Source of the DNA: a virus
Direction: 5' to 3' (one strand)
Virus record (IMG/VR): IMGVR_UViG_3300042731_002614
Location: 1-27,843 of that record
DNA length: 27,843 nucleotides
In this document: positions 1 through 6,073 of the stretch, one piece after another
How the letters are laid out: each line of letters opens with the position of its first letter
Numbering within the stretch: position 1 is the first letter of the stretch
Program-made: the position numbers and the translations under genes
The notes under the pieces: generated by a model
Seen by the model: the letters and a program-made list of their open reading frames with translations, nothing else
Told to the model about the DNA's origin: nothing
Databases searched by the model: none

Positions 1-476
1 TTCACTCCGTCCCTGTGAGGGTATGAGTTCCAAAATTCATCAAATCGCCCAATAGATACTATTGGTTCTGGTTCTGGTTCTGGTATGGTTTTATTTGGGT
101 TTTCCGAAACAGAACCATTCGCTTTTTCTATGTCATTGTTTTTTAATGATTTAGGTCTTCCACCCTTGGAACCATTTTCTCTATTCTTTTGGATTTTTTC
201 TTGCGTATTTTTCCAGATTTTTTGCAGGTTTTTTTGCGTAATCTCGCCATTCTCTATGACAAGGAACTTTTCCAGGCGAGCCTTTACCTTCACCCATTTT
301 GCTTTTGTAAGACCTACAATCCTGGCTATGTCCTTGTCATCGTCAGGTACTGCACCATTCCGCCGCCACATGGCCGCAAGCAACAGAAGGTAAGCTCCGT
401 GCTCTTCTGTTGTCAGGTGGGTTGTATCTGCGATGTAGGCATCCCAGAACATAGGCATAGAAGGCGCCTGGCTCAT
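1..476 (-). CDS. DUF1376-type phage replication protein, 3' end cut by the window edge
   Basis: The frame is open from ATG at 476 to the left edge (158 codons), so the gene is partial. The N-terminal 75 residues match the DUF1376 pattern of phage replication initiator/helicase-loader-like proteins: MFWDAYIADTTHLT, then EEHGAYLLLL and an AAMWRRNGAVPDDD-type segment. It continues through a lysine/asparagine-rich linker with NGSKGGRPK (typical of this family) and a PEPEPEP stretch encoded by a 6-nt microrepeat at about 64-81. The last visible part, RFDEFWNSYPHRDG, is the usual start of the C-terminal domain in such proteins. A strong GGAGGAGG Shine-Dalgarno sits about 6 nt upstream. It follows the dnaB-like gene in the same operon, which fits a role in replication initiation. 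The family call is fairly safe; the exact biochemical role is inferred. Confidence 0.85.
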   Translation of the reverse strand, partial: MSQAPSMPMFWDAYIADTTHLTTEEHGAYLLLLAAMWRRNGAVPDDDKDIARIVGLTKAKWVKVKARLEKFLVIENGEITQKNLQKIWKNTQEKIQKNRENGSKGGRPKSLKNNDIEKANGSVSENPNKTIPEPEPEPIVSIGRFDEFWNSYPHRDGV

Positions 477-514
477 TTATACGCCTCCTCCAATTTTCTC
501 TTGGTATTTTTCAT
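473..514 (-). CDS. possible 13-residue leader/coupling ORF between dnaB and the DUF1376 gene
   Basis: ATG at 514 opens MKNTKRKLEEAYK and stops in TGA that overlaps the ATG of the DUF1376 gene (ATGA). A GGGAG-like ribosome binding site lies at the end of dnaB. The GGAGGAGG that serves the next gene is inside this ORF, so ribosomes translating it would run directly onto the next start. It may be a coupling device, a very small protein, or chance. Confidence 0.35.
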   Translation of the reverse strand: MKNTKRKLEEAYK

Positions 515-520
515 ATCACA

Positions 521-1912
521 TCACTCCCAAATCGCGTTCAGGGCCGGGTTGCACATCACCCTGGCAGTTCCGATAGCGCCCTGCCGCTGCTTTGCGACGA
601 TTATCTCCATGCGATTGTGCGCGGCATTCATTGCCGCCTCCCAAGCCTCCCTGCGCTCCATGTTCGAACCATCCGGTTCTTCGCGCGAGAGGTAGTATTC
701 ATCTCGGTAGCAGAACATCACCGTGTCGGCGTCCTGCTCAAGCTGTCCGCTTTCACGCAGATCGCTCATCATCGGCCGCTTATCTTCTCTGGATTCGAGC
801 TGCCGTGACAGCTGCGATAAAGCCAAGACTGGCACGTTCAGCTCACCGGCCAGCGCCTTGAGCGCCATGCTTATCTTGGTGATTTCCTCGTACCGGCTGT
901 TTGCTTTGGTGGTGAGCAACTGTGCGTAATCCACGATAAGAAGACGCATGTTTTCCTCACCGAGAATTCGCCTAGCCTGTCTGGCGCCGGCACGCAGTGC
1001 GCCGAGGTCGGAGAACTCGCGCGGCAGGAAAGTGATTGGCAGCTCAGCAACCTCCTGAACAGCCTGCTTGAAGGATTCAATATGTCCTTCGCTCATGCTT
1101 CCTCGCCGCATCGATGCGTATTCGACCGCCATGTTCTGGCGCACCGTCTGTTCCGAAATCGCCCGAAGCGCCATTGCCTCAGGATTCATCTCCAAGCTGC
1201 AGATCACGACGCCGTGGCCTTGTCGCGCTACGTTTAGGCCCATCGACAGCGCCACCGCCGTCTTTCCCATCGATGGGCGTCCGCCGAGCAGGATCAATTC
1301 GCCCGGGAATAAGCCAGAGACAATGCGGTCTAGCGCGTCGATACCGGAATGCACCGCCTGCCCGTCCTCGCCGTTGTGCGCCGCCACGGTTTGCTCATAC
1401 GCTATGGTGACGGCATTCATCATCGAAACAGGCTTGGCGCGCTGCGACGGTGCCGCTGCGAGCATTTCCGCCTCAAGTGCGGCCGCGATGTCAGCAGCCG
1501 ACCGTTCACCGCGCAAAACGGCAGCCCGTGCCTCCGCGGTGGCATCCAGGATGCGGCGCTTGGCTGCCATGTCGGATAGGATGCCGATATAATGATCGAA
1601 GCTGCTTTTTCCGGGCGCTGCGCCAGCCAGCCGCGCCAGGTATCTCTGGCCTCCGAGTTCTTCCATGCCTTCGCATCCGCGCGCCCATTCCGACATCGAA
1701 ACAGGGCTGACGAATGCACCCGCAAGATCGCGATCTCGCATTGCATCGAACATGGCCGCGTGAACGCCATCATAAAACAGACCCTTGCCGCCAGCCGCAG
1801 CGGTGCGGCCGATCAGTTCCGGCGACAGAAGCATCTGCCCGAGAACGGCCTGTTCTGCCTCCGCGATGTATGGTGCCTGATCTTCCTGCCTCAGCTGCGC
1901 GACTTCATTCAT
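521..1912 (-). CDS. dnaB: replicative DNA helicase, DnaB family
   Basis: A 463-residue hexameric replicative helicase, close to the usual DnaB length, unwinding duplex DNA ahead of the fork. Residues about 12-120 form the DnaB N-terminal domain (EAEQAVLGQMLLSPE). The RecA-like core has Walker A GGRPSMGKT at 210-218, the H1a region SLEMNPEAM at 239-247, Walker B LLIVDYAQL at 324-332, the H3 region LSQLSRQLE at 365-373, and the C-terminal KQRQGAIG with arginine-finger-type residues at 441-448. The ATG at 1912 lies in ATGA shared with the stop of the upstream 49-residue gene, indicating translational coupling. It sits in the left early operon with RusA, GapR and a DUF1376 protein. Confidence 0.97.
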   Translation of the reverse strand: MNEVAQLRQEDQAPYIAEAEQAVLGQMLLSPELIGRTAAAGGKGLFYDGVHAAMFDAMRDRDLAGAFVSPVSMSEWARGCEGMEELGGQRYLARLAGAAPGKSSFDHYIGILSDMAAKRRILDATAEARAAVLRGERSAADIAAALEAEMLAAAPSQRAKPVSMMNAVTIAYEQTVAAHNGEDGQAVHSGIDALDRIVSGLFPGELILLGGRPSMGKTAVALSMGLNVARQGHGVVICSLEMNPEAMALRAISEQTVRQNMAVEYASMRRGSMSEGHIESFKQAVQEVAELPITFLPREFSDLGALRAGARQARRILGEENMRLLIVDYAQLLTTKANSRYEEITKISMALKALAGELNVPVLALSQLSRQLESREDKRPMMSDLRESGQLEQDADTVMFCYRDEYYLSREEPDGSNMERREAWEAAMNAAHNRMEIIVAKQRQGAIGTARVMCNPALNAIWE

Positions 1913-2058
1913 TTTTGTTGCACCTTTTCAGCAATGCGGCGCGCCAGATCACCGATCTGCTGCCAGTTCCCGTTTTCCTGCCGTTGGTTTTCGGCGCGCT
2001 CTGGAATCTCATCCGCGCTCGTGCTGGCGTCCTCGTTGATCCGCTCGTTGAAGGTCAT
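1909..2058 (-). CDS. small hypothetical protein (49 aa)
   Basis: A 49-residue charged protein (starts MTFNERINEDAST, ends RRIAEKVQQK) with no recognised family. It is supported mainly by context: an excellent GGGAGGGAGGG Shine-Dalgarno directly upstream, an ATG overlapping the stop of the methyltransferase-like gene (ATGA), and a TGA overlapping the dnaB ATG (ATGA). The sequence looks soluble and helical with no cysteines and no membrane segment. Function unknown; a small replication accessory or merely a coupling gene are both possible. Confidence 0.75.
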   Translation of the reverse strand: MTFNERINEDASTSADEIPERAENQRQENGNWQQIGDLARRIAEKVQQK

Positions 2059-2594
2059 CCCTCCCTCCCGACAAACTCAATCGGCCCGCTGCCGCGAGCG
2101 TCGAACAGGTGCCAGGCGCAATTGTCCTTGCCGCTCGTGGTCGTGCCCTCGATCCAGATCAATCTGCCAACTGATACGACTTTCCGGCACAGGTGCTGGT
2201 ACGGCGCGCTCTGCTTTGTGTGAAGCCAGTCCGCGTCGAATAGGAGCCATGTCGGGCGCATGGCCGAGAAATGCTCAATCATCCGGTGCAGGATTGGGCG
2301 CGTCCAAACTGGGTTTGTGATGATGTGCGTTGCGCCGGTACAGTCCAGGTCTTGGAGCGTTACCGTCAGCGCGTCCAGGCGATACACGCACTCTACCTCA
2401 GGCTCGATATCTGTCGCCACAACGCACTCTGGACCGTATGCCTGAATGCCGCGAACCAGATCACCAGCCGCAGCACACGGCTCCCAGAACCTGACTCCCC
2501 ATGGCAAATGAGGTGCTAGGATGGCAGCGGCTCTCGGGTCAAATGTCCTGTATTTGTCTTTCGGCCTGCGCCGAAAGCTGCTCCGCTTTCCCAT
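2055..2594 (-). CDS. SAM-dependent methyltransferase-like protein (phage DNA N6-adenine type)
   Basis: With the start at ATG 2594 this is 179 residues. FWEPCAAAGDL (about 36-46) resembles the SAM-binding motif I and ITNPVW (about 92-97) stands where DNA N6-adenine methyltransferases carry the catalytic (D/N)PPW/Y. TWLLFDADW and WIEGTTTSGKDN further on match the phage family I recall. The catalytic motif reads NPVW rather than NPPW, so activity is uncertain. An in-frame ATG at 2612 exists, but ATG 2594 shares one base with the upstream stop (TGATG) and has GGAGG 8 nt upstream, so I prefer it. The stop overlaps the next small gene (ATGA). Most likely it modifies phage DNA, or is a degenerate homologue with a binding role. 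Confidence 0.75.
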   Translation of the reverse strand: MGKRSSFRRRPKDKYRTFDPRAAAILAPHLPWGVRFWEPCAAAGDLVRGIQAYGPECVVATDIEPEVECVYRLDALTVTLQDLDCTGATHIITNPVWTRPILHRMIEHFSAMRPTWLLFDADWLHTKQSAPYQHLCRKVVSVGRLIWIEGTTTSGKDNCAWHLFDARGSGPIEFVGREG

Positions 2595-3037
2595 CACGCC
2601 GCCCTCCGCCAAACCTCAGCTGCGGCGCGCAGCTCTTCAGCCGCCGCCGCCGCCATTTTCTGGGCGAGTTCGCGCTCTCGCCATTGCTCGATGGTGATCT
2701 TGTTCCAGCGCGTCAGCTCGCGCTTGGGCAGACCGAGGCGCGCCGCGGTCGTGCCGATACGCTGCTCATTGGTCTCGAAATGATCGGCCATTTCACGACG
2801 GCCAACACCGGACCGCCACATGGACGCGAAATCAGCCTCTTGTCCATGCCTGATCAGATGAAACCGTTCCCGCGGGTAGCTCGGCCGAGCTGGAAGACCC
2901 CGCGCCGCCGCCCGGCACCTGACCGCCTGCTCAGAGATATTCAGCCGCGCCCCGATTTCCGCCAGCGTCATGCCGTAGTCGTTCCACATGCGCGCGAATT
3001 CGGCGCCGGAGACCTTTTTTCCCCTATGCGATTTCAT
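2594..3037 (-). CDS. DNA-binding protein with two tandem helix-turn-helix repeats
   Basis: A 147-residue protein with two internally similar HTH units. Around residues 13-50 the unit is EFARMWNDYGMTLAEIGARL then SEQAVRCRAAARGLP. Around 68-105 the second is DFASMWRSGVGRREMADHF then EQRIGTTAARLGLPKR. Each has the pattern W-x-x-G-x-x-x-x-E-I-A...V-x-x-R-A-x-x-x-G-L-P that resembles GcrA-like or small phage HTH proteins. The C-terminus is alanine/glutamate-rich and helical. The start overlaps the RusA stop by 4 nt. A role as operon regulator or replication accessory is inferred from context only. Confidence 0.8.
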   Translation of the reverse strand: MKSHRGKKVSGAEFARMWNDYGMTLAEIGARLNISEQAVRCRAAARGLPARPSYPRERFHLIRHGQEADFASMWRSGVGRREMADHFETNEQRIGTTAARLGLPKRELTRWNKITIEQWRERELAQKMAAAAAEELRAAAEVWRRAA

Positions 3038-3390
3038 GGCGACACCTCGATCACGACCAGACCGCCTTTCACCACCTCTGCGAACGCCGGTGGAAACACG
3101 GGACGAAATCCACTGTCATCACAACCCATTGCATCGGCGATTCCGTCGATTGCCGCCTTCATCGGGAAAGCGAGATTTGCCACATCACGTCGCCGGAGAT
3201 CCGGCGGGTGATAGGTGAAGCGAAGGGTGGCGTGCGGCATGGACGTTTTGACCCCGGCCGCCAGCGCCATCCAGTGTGCGTTCTGCCGATAGCTCTTCTT
3301 CGCCTTGTGCGCCTTGATCCGGCGGACACGGTGACCGTTGCTGTAATTCGAGGACAGCTCCTTCGGAGGCCACGGCAAGACGACCTGCAT
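3034..3390 (-). CDS. rusA: RusA-type Holliday junction resolvase
   Basis: A 118-residue protein, the usual RusA length. It starts MQVVLPWPPKELSSN (RusA N-terminal strand P-P-x-x-x-L-S-x-N). It carries the RusA core PPDLRRRDVANL (about 74-85) followed by the MKAAIDGIADAM helix and CDDSGF. RusA cleaves four-way junctions as a dimer using acidic residues in the RRD and DD region. One canonical aspartate (DLDN in E. coli RusA) is alanine here (DVAN); I recall DxAN variants in other phage homologues, so activity may be retained. The ATG at 3390 shares a base with the upstream stop (TGATG). It probably resolves recombination intermediates before packaging. Confidence 0.9.
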   Translation of the reverse strand: MQVVLPWPPKELSSNYSNGHRVRRIKAHKAKKSYRQNAHWMALAAGVKTSMPHATLRFTYHPPDLRRRDVANLAFPMKAAIDGIADAMGCDDSGFRPVFPPAFAEVVKGGLVVIEVSP

Positions 3391-3668
3391 CAGACCATCC
3401 CCAACGCTTCTTTGTACATTTCCAGCACCGCCTCTTCCTCGGCAATGTCGTCCTTGTTGCGCTTGCGCAGCGCGATCACCTTGCGCATCACCTTGGTGTC
3501 GTAACCGCGGCCCTTGGCTTCTGCCATCACCTCCTTCTGCTGCTCGGCGATGTTCTTCTTTTCCATCTCCAGCCGCTCGAACCGTTCGATGAACTGGCGC
3601 AGCTCGGCGGCGGTGACGCGGTATGCTGCATCGCGTACTTCTCGGTCAGCATCGGTTTCCTTCATCAT
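3390..3668 (-). CDS. gapR: GapR-like nucleoid protein (DUF2312)
   Basis: With the start at ATG 3668 this is 92 residues, close to the length of Caulobacter GapR. The block VTAAELRQFIERFERLEMEKK is followed by KEVMAEAKGRGYDTKVMRKV, IALRKRNKDD and a helical EEEAVLEMYKEALGM ending, which is the DUF2312 pattern across its full length. GapR is a coiled-coil dimer/tetramer of Alphaproteobacteria that binds overtwisted AT-rich DNA and aids fork progression. A longer upstream reading (to 3734) is rejected because GGGAG lies 7 nt before ATG 3668 and that ATG overlaps the previous stop. Its place next to rusA and dnaB suggests it serves phage replication topology. Confidence 0.92.
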   Translation of the reverse strand: MMKETDADREVRDAAYRVTAAELRQFIERFERLEMEKKNIAEQQKEVMAEAKGRGYDTKVMRKVIALRKRNKDDIAEEEAVLEMYKEALGMV

Positions 3669-3841
3669 GCCGTATCTCCCTGTTTGATGTGATGACCCTC
3701 GACAGCCACCAGCGCAGCCTTGGCTTTCTGCCATGCCTTTCGCAGCTTGTTGCTGCGCTGGTGGCGTGCCTTGGCCTGCTCGAATGCCATCCTGGTCAGG
3801 TACTCTCTGGCGCGCGCTTCGATGATGTCCGCGCTGATCAC
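3665..3841 (-). CDS. small basic helical protein (58 aa)
   Basis: The frame stays open well upstream, but that part lies over another gene. The real start is GTG 3841, which overlaps the upstream TGA (GTGA) and has a textbook GGAGG 7 nt upstream. The product is 58 residues, starts with an ISADIIEARAREYL-type helix and contains a basic RHQRSNKLRKAWQKAKAAL segment. It is probably fully helical and could bind nucleic acid, but no family is recognised. The stop overlaps the gapR-like start (ATGATG). Confidence 0.75.
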   Translation of the reverse strand: MISADIIEARAREYLTRMAFEQAKARHQRSNKLRKAWQKAKAALVAVEGHHIKQGDTA

Positions 3842-4107
3842 GCCATTGCCTCCAAGGCAGTCAGGTCGCGATCGGTCCTCACGCGCATGTCGACGGTTCC
3901 GAACCAGCTTTCGCGGCTGGCAGAAGTCCGGCGATAGTCGGTCCCCCAGCCCCTGGACCGAGCGACACCCGCGCACCTCTGCATGCTCTCGCCTGTCAGC
4001 TCCGCCATATCCTCCAGCGTGCAGTCGCCGCCTGTTTCCTGGATCAGCCAGTGGATTTGATAGGCGATCCGCTCGATACGCGGGCTCTTGATCGGGTGGC
4101 CCATCAT
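3838..4107 (-). CDS. hypothetical protein, possible winged-helix-like N-terminus (89 aa)
   Basis: An 89-residue protein. Residues 10-60 (RIERIAYQIHWLIQETGG then LEDMAELTG and RCAGVARSRGW) look like a short helix-turn-helix/winged-helix unit. The tail SWFGTVDMRVRTDRDLTALEAMA is not recognised. ATG 4107 overlaps the stop of the upstream regulator (ATGATG), and the TGA at 3838 overlaps the next GTG. It is the second gene of the leftward operon, a position often taken by small regulators or host-takeover proteins; its function is unknown. Confidence 0.7.
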   Translation of the reverse strand: MMGHPIKSPRIERIAYQIHWLIQETGGDCTLEDMAELTGESMQRCAGVARSRGWGTDYRRTSASRESWFGTVDMRVRTDRDLTALEAMA

Positions 4108-4301
4108 GCCGCATCATCCTGTTGATTTTTTGCGATGTAATCGCGAATGCGGTCTGCGGTAGCAAGCGTCGGGCTGGCCTTGCCATCCTTCCAATCTTGC
4201 CATTGACCCCAGCGCGCATTGATCACATCGCGGAGAAACTTTTGCGGGCTGATATCTCGAGCCGTGCAAAAGAGTTCAATTTCTGAGATAAGCTGTTTCA
4301 T
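4104..4301 (-). CDS. small Cro-like HTH regulator, first gene of leftward early operon
   Basis: From ATG 4301 the product is 65 residues: MKQLISEIELFCTARDISP then a helical FLRDVINARWGQWQDWKDG segment and ATADRIRDYIAKN. This matches the small helix-turn-helix proteins common in rhizobial prophages (LISEIExFL...G...FG...V..L..G......ADRIRxFI). An upstream in-frame ATG (4337) would place the operator inside the gene and is rejected. There is no Shine-Dalgarno before ATG 4301. A promoter-like pair places the transcription start at or next to this ATG, suggesting leaderless translation as for lambda cI from PRM. An 18-bp near-palindrome lies inside the promoter, so autoregulation is likely. Confidence 0.75.
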   Translation of the reverse strand: MKQLISEIELFCTARDISPQKFLRDVINARWGQWQDWKDGKASPTLATADRIRDYIAKNQQDDAA

Positions 4302-4307
4302 GGATAT

Positions 4308-4337
4308 ATTATGGGACAATTGCCCCATAAAATGCAA
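4308..4337 (-). promoter_or_regulatory. candidate promoter for the leftward early operon
   Basis: On the minus strand TTGCAT (4337-4332) and CATAAT (4313-4308) are separated by 18 nt. The predicted start falls at about 4301, the ATG of the Cro-like gene. The palindrome at 4311-4328 fills the spacer. Confidence 0.55.
4311..4328. promoter_or_regulatory. 18-bp near-palindromic operator
   Basis: ATGGGACAATTGCCCCAT is symmetric except for one base pair, centred on CAATTG. It lies between the -35 and -10 of the leftward promoter. It is the probable binding site of the adjacent Cro-like regulator, an assignment inferred from position. Confidence 0.6.
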
Positions 4338-4360
4338 TGGGTATTTTTTCCTTTTTTACG

Positions 4361-4389
4361 TTGACAGGGTTTCTTTACCCAGATACCTT
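4361..4389 (+). promoter_or_regulatory. candidate promoter for the rightward early operon
   Basis: A consensus TTGACA (4361-4366) is followed after 17 nt by TACCTT (4384-4389), a moderate -10. The spacer contains GGGTTTCTTTACCC (4367-4380), a small inverted repeat with GGGT/ACCC arms that could be a second operator. Transcripts would start near 4396, leaving a leader of about 90 nt before the first gene. Confidence 0.5.
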
Positions 4390-4484
4390 TATATCACACC
4401 ACCCGACGAAGATGCACAGTCCGACCCGGGCATAGACCCAACAGGCAGCAGATCGCGATGGCGCATATGATAAGGGAGAGACGC

Positions 4485-4841
4485 ATGATATTCGCAAACC
4501 CAACCAGCCCCACGCTGGAAGAGCTGAACAAGATGATGGAGCGCAATGGCGGCTACCTCGATCTGAGCGGCACGTCCATCACAGCTCCGCCTGATGGCCT
4601 CAGCGTCGGCGGCTCCCTCTACCTGGAGGGCACGGATGTCCCTGTGATCTACAGAGATGAGCGCTGCTACGAGCTGCGCCGCATCATGTGCGGATCGGAT
4701 GAGTGGTGGGTTGCTGGATGCCGCCTGTTCACCAGCCGAGCCGCCGCACTCGCTCATTGGGGTTCCGACGATTACCAGGTTCAGTCGCGCGGAAGTGCAT
4801 TCTGCGAGGCAATTCGCAACACACCGCGCGAGGTGGCGTGA
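4485..4841 (+). CDS. hypothetical protein with one degenerate LRR-like unit (118 aa)
   Basis: ATG 4485 is chosen over upstream in-frame starts because AGGGAGAG lies just before it. Residues about 26-52 read GGYLDLSGTSIT then PPDGLSVGGSLYLEGTDVPV. This is one and a half units of a repeat I know from phage/bacterial proteins in which L-x-L-x-G-T-x-I-x-x-x-P-x-G-L-x-V-G-G-S-L recurs many times. Here the array is reduced to a single unit, followed by a tryptophan-rich WWVAGCRLFTS domain. Function unknown. It is the first gene of the rightward operon, and its TGA overlaps the next ATG (TGATG). Confidence 0.75.
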   Translation: MIFANPTSPTLEELNKMMERNGGYLDLSGTSITAPPDGLSVGGSLYLEGTDVPVIYRDERCYELRRIMCGSDEWWVAGCRLFTSRAAALAHWGSDDYQVQSRGSAFCEAIRNTPREVA

Positions 4842-5176
4842 TGTGGCTTCCTGAATTCACATATCATGTCATCGCGCGCTGGCCGGACGGGGACATTCTG
4901 ACCATCGAGCATGAGCCGACCAAGGACGCGGCATTCGACGCCGCCGCCGATGCCATCACGCAAAACCACTGCGAGGTTCGCGTCGAGATGATCGAGAGGA
5001 ATCCGGAGACCGGCGGCAGCCTCGGTGTTTCCGACGTGACCGCGATGATGCTCAGCGAGCGCGGGATCGATCTGTCGGCGCTCGATGACGCCGCCTGCGT
5101 CGATTGCGGTCATCAGGTCTGCCGGTGCGATGACGCATATGACGACTGGCACGAAAGCCAGGTCGCGGCGGAGTAG
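4841..5176 (+). CDS. hypothetical protein with C-terminal cysteine cluster (111 aa)
   Basis: The start at ATG 4841 shares a base with the previous stop and follows GAGGT. The N-terminus (FTYHVIARWPDGD then ILTIEHEPTKDAAFDAAADAI) looks like a small alpha/beta domain. Near the end, CVDCGHQVCRCDD contains four closely spaced cysteines plus a histidine, a plausible zinc-binding knuckle. No family was recognised. A much longer reading from 4703 is rejected because it runs through the preceding gene. Confidence 0.75.
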   Translation: MWLPEFTYHVIARWPDGDILTIEHEPTKDAAFDAAADAITQNHCEVRVEMIERNPETGGSLGVSDVTAMMLSERGIDLSALDDAACVDCGHQVCRCDDAYDDWHESQVAAE

Positions 5177-5180
5177 CTAC

Positions 5181-5381
5181 ATGATCAACCGCTTCATCAG
5201 TTCACTCACGGGACGCGACAGCAAGAGCGCGACCGACAGCGCGGGCGAGGTTTCCTCCTCCCTTACCTCGCCCGCGCACCATTTGTCAGACGAGGCGCGT
5301 ATCAACCTGATCTTGCGCCAGTATTACATAAGGAAAGCAATGGCGGCCTTGGACAAGGCTCAGTTTGAGAAGGAATGTTGA
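5181..5381 (+). CDS. small hypothetical protein (66 aa)
   Basis: It starts at ATG 5181 with CGGAG 7 nt upstream. It begins MINRFISSLTGRDS, has a serine-rich middle, and ends in a helix (EARINLILRQYYIRKAMAAL then DKAQFEKEC). No known family or transmembrane segment. It ends 1 nt before the next start. Confidence 0.65.
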   Translation: MINRFISSLTGRDSKSATDSAGEVSSSLTSPAHHLSDEARINLILRQYYIRKAMAALDKAQFEKEC

Positions 5382-5382
5382 G

Positions 5383-5622
5383 ATGAGCGCGCCTAAGACC
5401 GCAATTTGTCCTGAATGCAATAAAGTGGTCAGGCAAGGAAAACCAATGAGGCATCATTTGCATGATGCACACGGAATGACTGGCATGAAAGTGCATTTGA
5501 TAGCAAATCCGAATGATCGACAGGCTGCAAAAACGAAAACAGCACGACGCGCCAAACCTACTCCTCGGCACGTCGTTGGAATACCTCCATCAGATGATTT
5601 TGACGTGATAGAGGATTTTTAA
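5383..5622 (+). CDS. small zinc-finger protein (79 aa)
   Basis: It starts at ATG 5383 after AAGGA. Residues about 8-31 (CPECNKVVRQGK, then MRHHLHDAHGM) form a C2H2-type finger with CxxC and a cluster of histidines. The remainder is basic (KTKTARRAKPTPR) with an acidic tail DDFDVIEDF. A nucleic-acid-binding role is likely but unproven. The local DNA is more AT-rich than its neighbours, hinting at separate acquisition. The TAA overlaps the next ATG (TAATG). Confidence 0.75.
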   Translation: MSAPKTAICPECNKVVRQGKPMRHHLHDAHGMTGMKVHLIANPNDRQAAKTKTARRAKPTPRHVVGIPPSDDFDVIEDF

Positions 5623-5822
5623 TGATGCCAAACGAACCTCGTTTCCTGAACCTTCGCGACGGCGGAAACCTGCCTGAGAAGCCGATGCCGATCTGGCCCT
5701 TCATCATCGCTCTGGCCTTGTTCATCGCTCTGACGCTGCACTGCATCGATAATCTGATGACTCAGGCCACCTATGACCAGATCAACGCAGGACGCAGCGA
5801 CCATGTCTGCGGAAAATGCTGA
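5622..5822 (+). CDS. small single-pass membrane protein (66 aa)
   Basis: A 66-residue product with a polar N-terminus, one transmembrane helix (about 24-44, PIWPFIIALALFIALTLHC) and a short C-terminal part ending CGKC. ATG 5622 overlaps the previous TAA. Function unknown; small inner-membrane proteins of phage early operons often target host physiology, but nothing here proves that. Confidence 0.65.
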   Translation: MMPNEPRFLNLRDGGNLPEKPMPIWPFIIALALFIALTLHCIDNLMTQATYDQINAGRSDHVCGKC

Positions 5823-5833
5823 AAGGAAATACA

Positions 5834-6073
5834 ATGAGCAATCTAACCAATCCAACGGACAATTTGGAAGCTGCGAAGACTGTAGCAATTACTGGCCTAG
5901 TCGCTATTCTGGATAACGATGATCCGATGCGCGACGTGCTGAATGCATGGCAGATCATTCGCTTGGCAATATTTGCCGATCTTCGCTCTAATGCAGCTCT
6001 TTCCGATTTTATCGCTGCGGCAGAAGCCAAGGCCGACGAAATGCAGGAACTTCTTGACGGGATGGAACAATGA
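5834..6073 (+). CDS. small hypothetical acidic protein (79 aa)
   Basis: It starts at ATG 5834 with AAAGGAAA upstream. It is an acidic helical protein (NLEAAKTVAITGLVAIL then DNDDPMRDVLNAWQIIRLA, ending EMQELLDGMEQ). Its TGA overlaps the ERF gene start (ATGA), so it is probably translationally coupled to the recombination module. No family was recognised. Confidence 0.65.
   Translation: MSNLTNPTDNLEAAKTVAITGLVAILDNDDPMRDVLNAWQIIRLAIFADLRSNAALSDFIAAAEAKADEMQELLDGMEQ

Noticed and set aside
85-695. Plus-strand open frames over the left edge (102 and 168 residues)
   Set aside because: They lie antisense to the DUF1376 and dnaB-like genes, are phenylalanine/serine- or histidine/arginine-rich, and lack ribosome sites.
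1068-2320. Several plus-strand frames over dnaB and the methyltransferase-like gene
   Set aside because: The minus-strand proteins carry clear family motifs; the plus-strand products are proline/arginine/serine-rich with no start signals.
3842-4219. N-terminal extension of the 58-residue protein to 184 residues
   Set aside because: It covers the 89-residue gene in another frame and is arginine-rich shadow sequence; GTG 3841 has an ideal Shine-Dalgarno and a GTGA overlap.
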